Shown: positions 1-6,279, counted from the first letter of the stretch. The stretch is DNA of 6,279 nucleotides from Patescibacteria group bacterium (GCA_030916795.1 JAUPVZ010000039.1:1-6279), one strand, 5' to 3'. Numbers and translations are program-made. Notes: generated from the letters alone by a model not told the origin.

Positions 1-1
1 C

Positions 2-2869
2 GAGGGCTATTACTACAAACCACGAGTCGACAAAGACTTACTGCGCGAATGTGCCGAAGGCCTGATCTGTCTGTCGGGCTGTCCCGGAGGCGAGCTGGCC
101 GAGGCCCTGGCGGCCAACAACCTAGACCGTGGTCGCAAAGTAATAGACGAATGGTTATCTATTTTTGGCCGAGACAACTTTTATCTCGAAGTGATGAACC
201 ATAAGGAAGTGGAAAATATTAATAATATTCATACTGGCCTAAAAACTTTGGCCAAAGAATATGATTTGCCATATGTAGCCACTTGGGATTCGCACTATTT
301 GGAAAAAGATGATGCCGAAGCCCACGACACTTTGGTCGCGATCAACACCGGTGCCGAAGTGGGCAAAAGCGGGATGTCGATGAAAGCTGGCGACTATTCT
401 TTTATTACTCCCGCCGAAGCCGAAGAAATTTATGCCGACTGGCCAGAGGCGGTTGCTAACACGGTGAAGATTGCCGAAAGATGTAAAGTCGAAATGACTT
501 TGGGTAAATTTGTCTTTCCTGAATTCCAACTCAATGAAGGCGAAACCGCCGATACCCAGCTAAAAAAACTCGCTCTGGTGGGGCTAGCCAATCGGGGCTT
601 GGCCAACAACGAAGAGGCAATTAAACGACTAGAATATGAATTGGATATTATAAAATTCAAAGGCTATGCCGGCTATTTTTTGGTCGTAGAAGACCTCATC
701 CGCTACGCCCGGGAAAATGATATTTATTACAATATTCGAGGGTCGGTGGCTGGTTCGATGACTACCTATGCACTGGACATTACCAAACTGGACCCGCTAG
801 TGTACCAGATCCCCTTTGAACGTTTCCTAAACCCTGAGCGGCCATCGGCACCTGATATCGATATGGACTTTGCCGACAACCGCCGCGACGAGATTATTGA
901 ATATGCCAAACAAAAATATGGCGCCGACAAAGTGGCCCAGATTGGGACCTTTGGCACCATGATGGCGCGCGGGTCGGTACGCGATGTCGCCCGCGCGCTG
1001 GGCTACCCCTACTCGGTCGGTGACCGCTTGTCCAAGATGATCCCCATGGGCTCGCAAGGATTCCCGATGACGATTGACCGCGCGCTGGAGATGGTGCCCG
1101 AATTAAAAGAAGCCTATGACAATGAAAATGATACCAAGAATATTTTAGACTTGGCTAAAAAAATAGAAGGTTCCGCTCGGCATATCTCGGTCCACGCGGC
1201 GGGAGTGGTTATTGCCCCCTCACCTCTTTTACTATATGTGCCTATCCAGTGGGACCCCAAAGGTGAGTCGCTTATCACCCAATATGATATGTACAGTGTG
1301 GGTGAAGACGGTGTCGGCCTGACCAAATTTGATTTTTTGGGTTTGCGCAACTTGTCGATCTTGGCTGACGCGGTCAAACTGGTGGCCAAAATTTATGACC
1401 GCAAAGTTGACCTGGAAACTATCCCGATGGATGACAAAACAACTTTTGATATGTTGGCTCGGGGCGAGACCGAAGGTCTGTTCCAGCTAAACGGCGCCGG
1501 CATGACCCGCTGGCTAAAAGAGCTAAAGCCCAGCACTATCCACGATATAAACGCGATGGTGGCCCTGTATCGCCCGGGACCAATGCAATTTATCCCCGAC
1601 TATATTGCCCGAAAGCACAATGCCAAACTTATCTCCTATCTCGATCCCGCCCTCGAACATATTTTGAAACAGTCCTATGGGGTGCTGGTGTACCAAGACG
1701 ACCTCTTGATAATGGCGCACGACTTGGCGGGCTACACTTGGGGTGAGGTGGACAAATTCCGCAAAGCGGTGGGTAAAAAGATTCCCGAACTGATGGCCGA
1801 ACAGCGGGAAAAATTTATCAAAGGTTGTATCGAACATACTGGTTGGACCAAAGAAAAAGCGACCGAGGTGTGGACCTGGCTTGAACCGTTTGCGGCTTAT
1901 GGTTTCAACAAAGCGCACTCCGCCTCGTACGGACGGGTTGCCTACCAAACGGCCTACATGAAAGCCAACTTTCCTGTCGCCTATATGTGTGCCTGTCTCA
2001 CCGCCGAATCGGGCGATATCGACCAAGTCGCGATTTATGTGGACGAGGGCAAACGCATGGGGATCAAAATTCTCCCCCCAGATGTGAACCAAAGTTTTGG
2101 CTATTTTACGGTGGTTGCCGAAGAAGGCAAAAATATTGAAGACAGCCGAGCTATTCGCTTTGGTCTGTACACGATCAAAAACTTTGGTAAAGATATTGCC
2201 GAAGCGATCGTTGCCGAGAGAAAACGAAATGGGGAATTTAAAACTTTTGCCGAATTTCTCGACCGCATAAATCACAAAAATCTAAACAAAAAATCAATGG
2301 AGGCTTTGATAAAATCTGGCGCTCTCGACTCTTTGGGCGAGGAGCGGGGCACGATGCTAGGCAATATGGATATTGCTCTCGAGTATGCCAAACAGACTAT
2401 TCACTCGGGCGGGCAAGACTCACTTTTTGGGGCGATGACCGACCAGTCTAGTATCCCTACTTTCCGTCTCAAACCCTACCCAGCTATCGACACCAAAGAG
2501 CGCCTAGCGTGGGAAAAGGAATTGCTTGGTTTGTATATTTCTGGTCACCCCCTCGATGCCTTTCGAGACAAATTTACGCGGGCAGAAAATACTATTCACC
2601 ACAACAAACACCTCCACGACGGAACCACTACCACGATTGGCGGGATAGTGGAGGAAGTAAAAGTTATTTACACTAAAAAGGGCGATGCGATGGCCTTTGT
2701 CCGAATCGCCGACCTGACCGACAAAATCGAGACCGTATTCTTTTCTGACCGCTATCTAAATTTTAAAGATATTTTGGTCCCCGACACCTGTCTCGCCCTA
2801 AAGGGAAAAATAAACCACCGCAACGGCGAACCCAGCATGCTGGTAGAAGCGGTGAAGGTTTTGGAATAG
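2..2869 (+). CDS. dnaE: DNA polymerase III subunit alpha (DnaE), 5'-truncated by the window edge
   Basis: This is the catalytic subunit of the replicative polymerase, which extends DNA in the replisome. The frame is open from base 2, so the GTG at 191 is internal; 955 residues are visible. In that numbering, residues 1 to about 180 are the rest of the PHP domain (SGCPGGE at 25-31, WDSHY at 95-99). The palm follows with RGSVAGS (246-252) and PDIDMDF (284-290), which carries two catalytic aspartates. The third is Asp444 in KFDFLGLR. Then come the fingers (GYTWGEVDKFRKAVGKK), a helix-hairpin-helix region near 730-780, a clamp-binding motif QDSLF (805-809) and an OB fold (about 876-953). Aligning motifs to E. 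coli DnaE gives a steady offset near 115 residues, so roughly that many are missing. The full protein would be about 1070 residues and end where the OB fold ends, without the tau-binding tail. No intein is seen. The stop is TAG. Confidence 0.97.
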   Translation, partial: EGYYYKPRVDKDLLRECAEGLICLSGCPGGELAEALAANNLDRGRKVIDEWLSIFGRDNFYLEVMNHKEVENINNIHTGLKTLAKEYDLPYVATWDSHYLEKDDAEAHDTLVAINTGAEVGKSGMSMKAGDYSFITPAEAEEIYADWPEAVANTVKIAERCKVEMTLGKFVFPEFQLNEGETADTQLKKLALVGLANRGLANNEEAIKRLEYELDIIKFKGYAGYFLVVEDLIRYARENDIYYNIRGSVAGSMTTYALDITKLDPLVYQIPFERFLNPERPSAPDIDMDFADNRRDEIIEYAKQKYGADKVAQIGTFGTMMARGSVRDVARALGYPYSVGDRLSKMIPMGSQGFPMTIDRALEMVPELKEAYDNENDTKNILDLAKKIEGSARHISVHAAGVVIAPSPLLLYVPIQWDPKGESLITQYDMYSVGEDGVGLTKFDFLGLRNLSILADAVKLVAKIYDRKVDLETIPMDDKTTFDMLARGETEGLFQLNGAGMTRWLKELKPSTIHDINAMVALYRPGPMQFIPDYIARKHNAKLISYLDPALEHILKQSYGVLVYQDDLLIMAHDLAGYTWGEVDKFRKAVGKKIPELMAEQREKFIKGCIEHTGWTKEKATEVWTWLEPFAAYGFNKAHSASYGRVAYQTAYMKANFPVAYMCACLTAESGDIDQVAIYVDEGKRMGIKILPPDVNQSFGYFTVVAEEGKNIEDSRAIRFGLYTIKNFGKDIAEAIVAERKRNGEFKTFAEFLDRINHKNLNKKSMEALIKSGALDSLGEERGTMLGNMDIALEYAKQTIHSGGQDSLFGAMTDQSSIPTFRLKPYPAIDTKERLAWEKELLGLYISGHPLDAFRDKFTRAENTIHHNKHLHDGTTTTIGGIVEEVKVIYTKKGDAMAFVRIADLTDKIETVFFSDRYLNFKDILVPDTCLALKGKINHRNGEPSMLVEAVKVLE
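2414..2428 (+). other. Predicted beta-clamp binding motif within DnaE
   Basis: These five codons read Gln-Asp-Ser-Leu-Phe, which fits the bacterial sliding-clamp binding pentapeptide (QxxLF type). It sits in a Gly/Ser-rich stretch between the helix-hairpin-helix region and the block containing LGLYISGHPLDAF. That is the same place as the internal clamp site QADMF of E. coli DnaE. The motif and position are seen directly; the function is inferred by analogy. Confidence 0.8.
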
Positions 2870-2876
2870 GTGCTCC

Positions 2877-2968
2877 CATAGCTCTCGTGGCGGAGTACGG
2901 ATAAAAGTCTGCTGACTTTTTCCTCAGTCTCGGCTACCCGCCTGCGAAGTCTCCGCCACGAGACTATG
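2877..2968. repeat. Long imperfect inverted repeat, REP-like intergenic element
   Basis: Thirteen bases at 2883-2895 pair perfectly with 2951-2963. After a one-base bulge at C2882, five more pairs join 2877-2881 to 2964-2968. The arms enclose about 55 bases. Within them, 2903-2909 and 2914-2920 form a smaller A/T-rich hairpin with loop TGCT that runs into five T residues. The right half has two copies of GTCTC (in CAGTCTCGGCT and AAGTCTCCGCC). The element starts eight bases after the dnaE stop and holds no convincing gene. It resembles dispersed palindromic intergenic repeats, but copy number cannot be judged from one window. The inner hairpin could be a weak terminator for dnaE; the outer stem has no T-tract after it. 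Confidence 0.6.
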
Positions 2969-3008
2969 CTCGCCAAAGTGAAGGATTGCTAGACACAGAA
3001 ATTAGTTA

Positions 3009-3055
3009 AAAAACAAATCCCCCGGCTGCCTTCGGCAGCCGGGGGATTTGTTTTT
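3009..3055. terminator. Strong bidirectional intrinsic terminator between dnaE and the minus-strand secreted-protein gene
   Basis: A perfect 22-bp stem pairs 3009-3030 with 3034-3055 around a TTC loop. The core is GC-rich (CCCCCGGCTGCC) and the base is A-tract/T-tract, so each strand gives a GC hairpin ending in a U-run. On plus it lies about 140 bases after the dnaE stop. On minus it begins nine bases after the stop of the gene at 3065-3820. It is well placed to end both convergent transcripts. Confidence 0.93.
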
Positions 3056-3064
3056 AGCATTTGA

Positions 3065-3820
3065 TTACGGTCCAAACAAAGCTCCGTCTTTGTCATTGGA
3101 AATCAAGACATAAGCTCTTTCGGTCTCATCGGCACCGTTTATTGCTTTGACAGTAAAGCTGTAAACACCGGGATTGTAGGTTCGGCCAGACAGAATCGCC
3201 TGGTTGTTGCTATTGGTCATAGCGATACCCCGTGGCAAACTACCATTTTTAATATAATAAGTGACATTGCCAGTGGCATTTTCTACCGACAATACAGTGT
3301 TGTAATAATTACCAGCAACCGTGCTTGGTAGCACTAGTGGATTTATTTGTAGCTTATCTTGTGAACAAGAAATATCCTCGATACGATTTCTGGTGGTAGC
3401 ATCTACTACTCCGTAACCTTCGGCGGGTATTAGACCAACCCGCTGTTGGAACCTAGCTACCGATCTTTGGGTTTCTTCACCAAAAAAACCAGTAGCACTA
3501 GGATAGGTATAGTCCCCATTTACTTTCAAAAAGTTTTGGAGGGCTTTGATTGGCTCATTGCCGGCATGGTCTACCATTTGGTAACGCAAGGTCCCCTCTA
3601 ATTTGGTACATTTCATATCTACTGGCCGGCCGACGCCCGTAGTGTTGGAGACAGTATAATTTTCCTCTCTACCTACTTTTAGTAACATCTCCTGGTATTG
3701 CCCCTGTAGTTGCAACAGCTCTCGTTCCAACTCGTCCAAGGTTTGGGCCGATACCGAAACCGGCATTAGCAAAAAAGCGGCAAAAAAGACTGGTAAAATT
3801 GTTTGTAATTTGTTTTTCAT
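3065..3820 (-). CDS. Secreted protein with a peptidoglycan-binding domain and an Ig-like (He_PIG-type) domain
   Basis: This 251-residue protein is complete, with start ATG at 3820 and stop TAA. Residues 1-25 form a typical signal peptide: basic start MKNK, a hydrophobic core, then VSVSA before Gln26. Residues 27-50 are Leu/Glu/Gln-rich and could form a short coiled coil. Residues about 88-148 match the PG_binding_1 fold, with ALQNFLKVNGDY, SATGFFGEETQRSVARFQQ and GVVDATTRNRIE. Cys71 and Cys152 bracket this domain and may form a disulfide outside the membrane. Residues about 157-241 resemble a He_PIG-type Ig-like domain (SLPRGIAM, AILSGRTYNPGVYSFTVKA). No catalytic domain, LPXTG signal or lipobox is seen. 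A wall-binding or surface role is inferred; the substrate or partner is unknown. It is transcribed alone, divergently from thrS. No clear Shine-Dalgarno sequence precedes the ATG, but the signal peptide fixes this start. Confidence 0.85.
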   Translation of the reverse strand: MKNKLQTILPVFFAAFLLMPVSVSAQTLDELERELLQLQGQYQEMLLKVGREENYTVSNTTGVGRPVDMKCTKLEGTLRYQMVDHAGNEPIKALQNFLKVNGDYTYPSATGFFGEETQRSVARFQQRVGLIPAEGYGVVDATTRNRIEDISCSQDKLQINPLVLPSTVAGNYYNTVLSVENATGNVTYYIKNGSLPRGIAMTNSNNQAILSGRTYNPGVYSFTVKAINGADETERAYVLISNDKDGALFGP

Positions 3821-3871
3821 GTTTTTAGGGTAAATAACTGCTTAAGGGATCGACTACCAATTTGCTCTAAA

Positions 3872-3899
3872 ATAATACCATATTTATGGTTTTTTGCAA
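3872..3899 (-). promoter_or_regulatory. Predicted sigma-70-type promoter of the minus-strand secreted-protein gene
   Basis: On the minus strand, TTGCAA (3899-3894) serves as a -35 box. After 16 bases comes TATTAT (3877-3872), preceded by TGG, which gives an extended -10. Transcription would start near 3865, leaving a leader of about 45 bases before the ATG at 3820. The boxes fit the consensus well, but the region is AT-rich, so chance matches are possible. Confidence 0.55.
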
Positions 3900-3929
3900 G
3901 CCCCGCTTATTTCGCAATTTATTCCTTTC

Positions 3930-3938
3930 TGTTATGAT
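3930..3938 (+). promoter_or_regulatory. Predicted extended -10 promoter of thrS, placing the transcript start at the ATG
   Basis: TGT followed by TATGAT (3933-3938) is a close match to an extended -10 element (TGnTATnAT). No good -35 box lies 17 bases upstream (TTTCGC at 3910-3915), which extended -10 promoters can tolerate. Standard spacing puts +1 at 3945 or 3946, and 3946 is the A of the thrS ATG. The predicted mRNA would therefore have essentially no leader. Confidence 0.5.
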
Positions 3939-3945
3939 TAATGCT

Positions 3946-5727
3946 ATGGAAAATAATGACTTATTGGCAAACAAACGCCACACCCTCGCCCACCTGTTGG
4001 CGGCGGCTGTTCTAGAGCTTTATCCCGACACCAAAAATACTATTGGCCCGGCTATCGACAATGGCTTTTACTACGATTTCGAATTTAGCTCTCCTTTGTC
4101 CGAAAATGATTTGGTAAAAATTGAAGCCAAGATGCGCGAGATCCTCCCCTCTTGGTCACAATTTAAGCACCGCGAAGTTGCCGACAAAGAAGCCAAAGTA
4201 GTCTACACCAATAATCCCTATAAGCTAGAATTGATCGAAGAAATCTCGGCCAAGGGCGAGCCAATCACTTTGTATACAGTTGGTGGTCCCGCCGAGCACC
4301 AGTCCGGAGTTTCTGGTGCTCGGTTTACCGACCTCTGTCGTGGTGGCCATTCGGAAGCTCCCAATACCGATATCGACCCAGCCGGTTTTAAGTTGGACCG
4401 ACTCGCTGGTGCCTACTGGCGCGGTGACTCAAACAACAGCATGCTTACCCGTATTTATGGTCTGGCTTTCGACAACCAGGAAGAGCTCGAGGACTATATT
4501 GCCAAACGCGAAGAAGCCGAAAAACGCGACCACAAAAAACTCGGTAAAGAACTTGGTCTATTTATTTTCTCCGATTTAGTCGGCTCCGGACTTCCGCTTT
4601 GGACAGTCAAAGGTACTTTAATGCGCGAACTTCTAAACGATTATGTTTGGGAATTACGCCAAGCCAAAGGTTTCAACCGAGTCACTATCCCCCACATCAC
4701 CAAAAAAGATTTATACGAAACTTCTGGTCACTGGGCCAAATTTGCCGACGAACTTTTCCGCATCAATACCCGCGAGGGCCACGAGTTTGCAATGAAGCCA
4801 ATGAACTGCCCGCACCATACCCAAATTTTTGATGCCGAACAAAGAAGCTATCGTGACATGCCCCAGCGTTACTCGGAAACGACTATGGTTTATCGCGATG
4901 AGCAGTCGGGAGAACTTTCTGGTCTATCAAGAGTCCGGTCTATTACCCAAGACGATGCCCATGTTTTCTGTCGCGAGAATCAGATTGAAAATGAAATGAA
5001 TGCTATTTGGGATATTATTGATACCTTCTACAAAACTTTTGGTTTTGAATTAAAAGTCCGCTTTTCTCGCCACGACCCAGCCACTTTTGATAAATATCTA
5101 GGCACACCGGAAATTTGGCAAAAAGCCGAAGAAAAATTGAAATCGGTTATCACCGACCGCTATGATGACAAATTTATCGACGGTCTAGGAGAAGCTGCTA
5201 TGTATGGCCCCAAAATAGATTTTATGGCCAAGGATGCCCTGGGTCGCACACTGCAAGTAGCTACTATCCAGCTTGATTTCAATATGCCTGAGCGTTTTAA
5301 ACTTACTTGTATCAACGAAAAGGGCGAGAAGGAACCAATCGTCATGATCCATTGCGCGATCATGGGTTCTATTGAACGCTTTATGTCTACTCTCATCGAA
5401 CACTATGCTGGAGCTTTCCCCACTTGGCTCTCCCCGGTCCAGGTTGCCATCGTCCCTGTTGCCGAAGCTCATGACGAGTATGCCAAAAATGTGGCCCGCC
5501 AACTAAAAGAAGCTGGCATCCGTATTGAATTTTTAGAAAGTGGCGACTCACTCGGCAAGCGTATCCGTACTATGAAAACTTCCAAAGTCCCTTACTTCAT
5601 CGTCATTGGCGATAAAGAAAAAGATTCGGGTAATATCACGATAGAAAACCGAACAGGAGAAAAAGAAGAACTTTCAACGGAACAGCTTATTGGGAAATTA
5701 CAGACGGAAATAAAAAATCGCTCCTAA
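3946..5727 (+). CDS. thrS: Threonine--tRNA ligase, TGS-less form
   Basis: This class II synthetase joins threonine to tRNA-Thr in the cytoplasm and clears mischarged serine. I start it at ATG 3946 (593 residues), because homology begins at once with RHTLAHLL; the frame runs upstream to 3886, but those residues look non-native. The usual N-terminal TGS domain (about 60 residues in E. coli) is absent. The editing domain keeps its site: His12 and His16 (HxxxH), Cys131 and His135 (DLCRGGH). The catalytic core has the predicted zinc ligands Cys288 (MNCPHH), His339 (DDAHVF) and His469. Motif 2 is YRDEQSGELSGLSRVRS (Arg317) and motif 3 includes GSIERF (Arg478). The C-terminal anticodon-binding domain starts near PVQVAIVPV. 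Oddities are about 12 extra residues (GPAEHQSGVSGAR) before FTDLCRGGH, and Cys470 where E. coli has Arg after the zinc histidine. No Shine-Dalgarno sequence precedes the start. The gene is monocistronic and ends in its own terminator. Confidence 0.96.
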   Translation: MENNDLLANKRHTLAHLLAAAVLELYPDTKNTIGPAIDNGFYYDFEFSSPLSENDLVKIEAKMREILPSWSQFKHREVADKEAKVVYTNNPYKLELIEEISAKGEPITLYTVGGPAEHQSGVSGARFTDLCRGGHSEAPNTDIDPAGFKLDRLAGAYWRGDSNNSMLTRIYGLAFDNQEELEDYIAKREEAEKRDHKKLGKELGLFIFSDLVGSGLPLWTVKGTLMRELLNDYVWELRQAKGFNRVTIPHITKKDLYETSGHWAKFADELFRINTREGHEFAMKPMNCPHHTQIFDAEQRSYRDMPQRYSETTMVYRDEQSGELSGLSRVRSITQDDAHVFCRENQIENEMNAIWDIIDTFYKTFGFELKVRFSRHDPATFDKYLGTPEIWQKAEEKLKSVITDRYDDKFIDGLGEAAMYGPKIDFMAKDALGRTLQVATIQLDFNMPERFKLTCINEKGEKEPIVMIHCAIMGSIERFMSTLIEHYAGAFPTWLSPVQVAIVPVAEAHDEYAKNVARQLKEAGIRIEFLESGDSLGKRIRTMKTSKVPYFIVIGDKEKDSGNITIENRTGEKEELSTEQLIGKLQTEIKNRS

Positions 5728-5762
5728 ACAAAAACCGCCCCTTATGGGGCGGTTTTTGTTTA
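5725..5762. terminator. Bidirectional intrinsic terminator shared by thrS and gyrB
   Basis: A perfect 17-bp stem pairs 5725-5741 with 5746-5762 around loop TTAT. The core is CCGCCCC/GGGGCGG, flanked by an A-tract on the left and a T-tract on the right, so it works in both directions. The left arm contains the whole thrS stop codon TAA (5725-5727). The right arm ends four bases from the gyrB stop (5767-5769). The symmetry and position leave little doubt that it ends both converging genes. Confidence 0.94.
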
Positions 5763-5766
5763 TCGT

Positions 5767-6279
5767 TTAAATGTCAAGATTAGCAAGCTTCGCATGCGTC
5801 TGAATAAACAGTCGGCGGGGTTCCACCTCGCTACCCATTAGGATATCAAACACGCTATCGGCCTCTTCGGCATCTTCGATAGTAACTTGTTTCAAAACTC
5901 GAGTATCGGGGTCCATGGTAGTCTCCCAAAGTTGTTCCGCATTCATCTCGCCCAGACCTTTGTAACGCTGGATCTGGATTTTGGCAAAACGCTTTTTGGT
6001 CTCGGCTTCTTCTATCGCATCGGCAGACTCTTCCGCCACTTCGTCGGCTGGACCATCGGACAGTTCGGCCACCGTCTCGGCCACCATACCACCCATCGCG
6101 GTGACAATTTCTTCTTTTTGTTCATCATTGTAGGCATACGCGACTTCTTTCCCCTTTTTGATCATATAAAGAGGTGGCAAAGCAATATACAAATGCCCCG
6201 CCTCAATCAGTGGTCGGTAATAGCGGTAGAAAAGAGTCAGTAACAGGGTACGAATATGCGCCCCGTCCACGTCAGCATC
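5767..6279 (-). CDS. gyrB: DNA gyrase subunit B, C-terminal part (start beyond the right edge)
   Basis: This is the ATPase and Toprim subunit of type IIA topoisomerase, which with GyrA supercoils DNA. The last 170 residues are visible, and the frame is open to the right edge. They begin inside the Toprim domain with [15 protein letters not shown], whose first two aspartates belong to the metal-binding DxD. The family hallmarks [10 protein letters not shown] (104-113), [27 protein letters not shown] and the terminal NLDI all follow. The GTG at 6270 is the Val of DVDG and not a start. Between the YAYNDE block and [13 protein letters not shown] lies an acidic stretch of about 34 residues (63-96, 11 Asp/Glu), which is absent from B. 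subtilis GyrB as I remember it. ParE is the main alternative, but the ending favours GyrB. The stop is TAA, next to the terminator shared with thrS. Confidence 0.95.
   Translation of the reverse strand, partial: DADVDGAHIRTLLLTLFYRYYRPLIEAGHLYIALPPLYMIKKGKEVAYAYNDEQKEEIVTAMGGMVAETVAELSDGPADEVAEESADAIEEAETKKRFAKIQIQRYKGLGEMNAEQLWETTMDPDTRVLKQVTIEDAEEADSVFDILMGSEVEPRRLFIQTHAKLANLDI

Noticed and set aside
1523..2275. A 250-codon open frame on the minus strand inside dnaE
   Set aside because: It lies antisense to highly conserved DnaE fingers sequence, has no recognisable domain, and follows from codon bias in the real gene.
2..2869. Intein or frameshift in dnaE
   Set aside because: The motifs run in normal order and spacing relative to E. 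coli DnaE, without a splicing-type insertion or break.
2877..2968. CRISPR repeat or tRNA-like gene in the dnaE downstream region
   Set aside because: There is only one inverted repeat, with no regularly spaced direct copies, and no cloverleaf with a T-arm consensus could be drawn.
2752..2976. A 74-codon minus-strand open frame spanning the dnaE end and the inverted repeat
   Set aside because: It is rich in Arg and Ser as expected from translating the GC-rich repeat arm and overlaps conserved dnaE codons; no start signal or family match is evident.
3886..3945. Extended thrS start at ATG 3886 or 3934
   Set aside because: The added residues (MVFCKPRLFRNL...) do not resemble a TGS domain, and both starts lie at or upstream of the predicted -10 box, so they would not be in the mRNA.
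3821..3945. T-box riboswitch or ThrRS autoregulatory operator before thrS
   Set aside because: The whole divergent spacer is 125 bases, has no T-box consensus or terminator hairpin ahead of thrS, and the predicted transcript has no leader.
1..6279. Alternative genetic code (UGA recoded), as in some Patescibacteria
   Set aside because: All four genes read without in-frame TGA, end at TAA or TAG in family-appropriate places, and conserved Trp and Gly positions use standard codons.
1..6279. A novel defence or mobile system
   Set aside because: Every coding stretch is accounted for by dnaE, thrS, gyrB and one secreted protein, and there are no integrase, nuclease, toxin or phage-like genes.

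Overview
This window looks like ordinary chromosomal housekeeping DNA from a small-genome bacterium. The best guess is the Candidate Phyla Radiation (Patescibacteria, Parcubacteria-like). That placement is inference from protein style: a DnaE with the block GYTWGEVDKFRKAVGKK that stops after its OB fold, a threonyl-tRNA synthetase without the N-terminal TGS domain, and a small secreted protein with one peptidoglycan-binding domain and one Ig-like domain. The three complete stop codons seen at gene ends plus the gyrB stop are TAA or TAG. All frames read well in the standard code, so there is no sign of UGA recoding.

Layout: (1) 2-2869, plus strand, most of dnaE (replicative DNA polymerase III alpha), with its start lying off the left edge. 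(2) 2870-3064, intergenic, holding a large imperfect inverted repeat (2877-2968) and a very strong bidirectional terminator (3009-3055). (3) 3065-3820, minus strand, a secreted peptidoglycan-binding/Ig-like protein. (4) 3821-3945, a compact divergent promoter region. (5) 3946-5727, plus strand, thrS. (6) 5725-5762, a second bidirectional terminator that overlaps the thrS stop codon. (7) 5767-6279, minus strand, the C-terminal end of gyrB, running off the right edge.

The four genes alternate in strand, so each appears to be its own transcription unit. Both convergent gene pairs share one symmetric hairpin terminator. The one divergent pair shares a 125-base promoter region in which the predicted promoters overlap. 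Three genes belong to core information processing (replication, tRNA charging, DNA supercoiling) and the fourth acts at the cell envelope. They do not form a functional pathway with one another.

I found no tRNA or rRNA gene, CRISPR array, insertion sequence, phage gene or convincing novel system. The points most worth a second look are the probable leaderless start of thrS, the structured inverted repeat after dnaE, and lineage-specific changes in ThrRS and GyrB.
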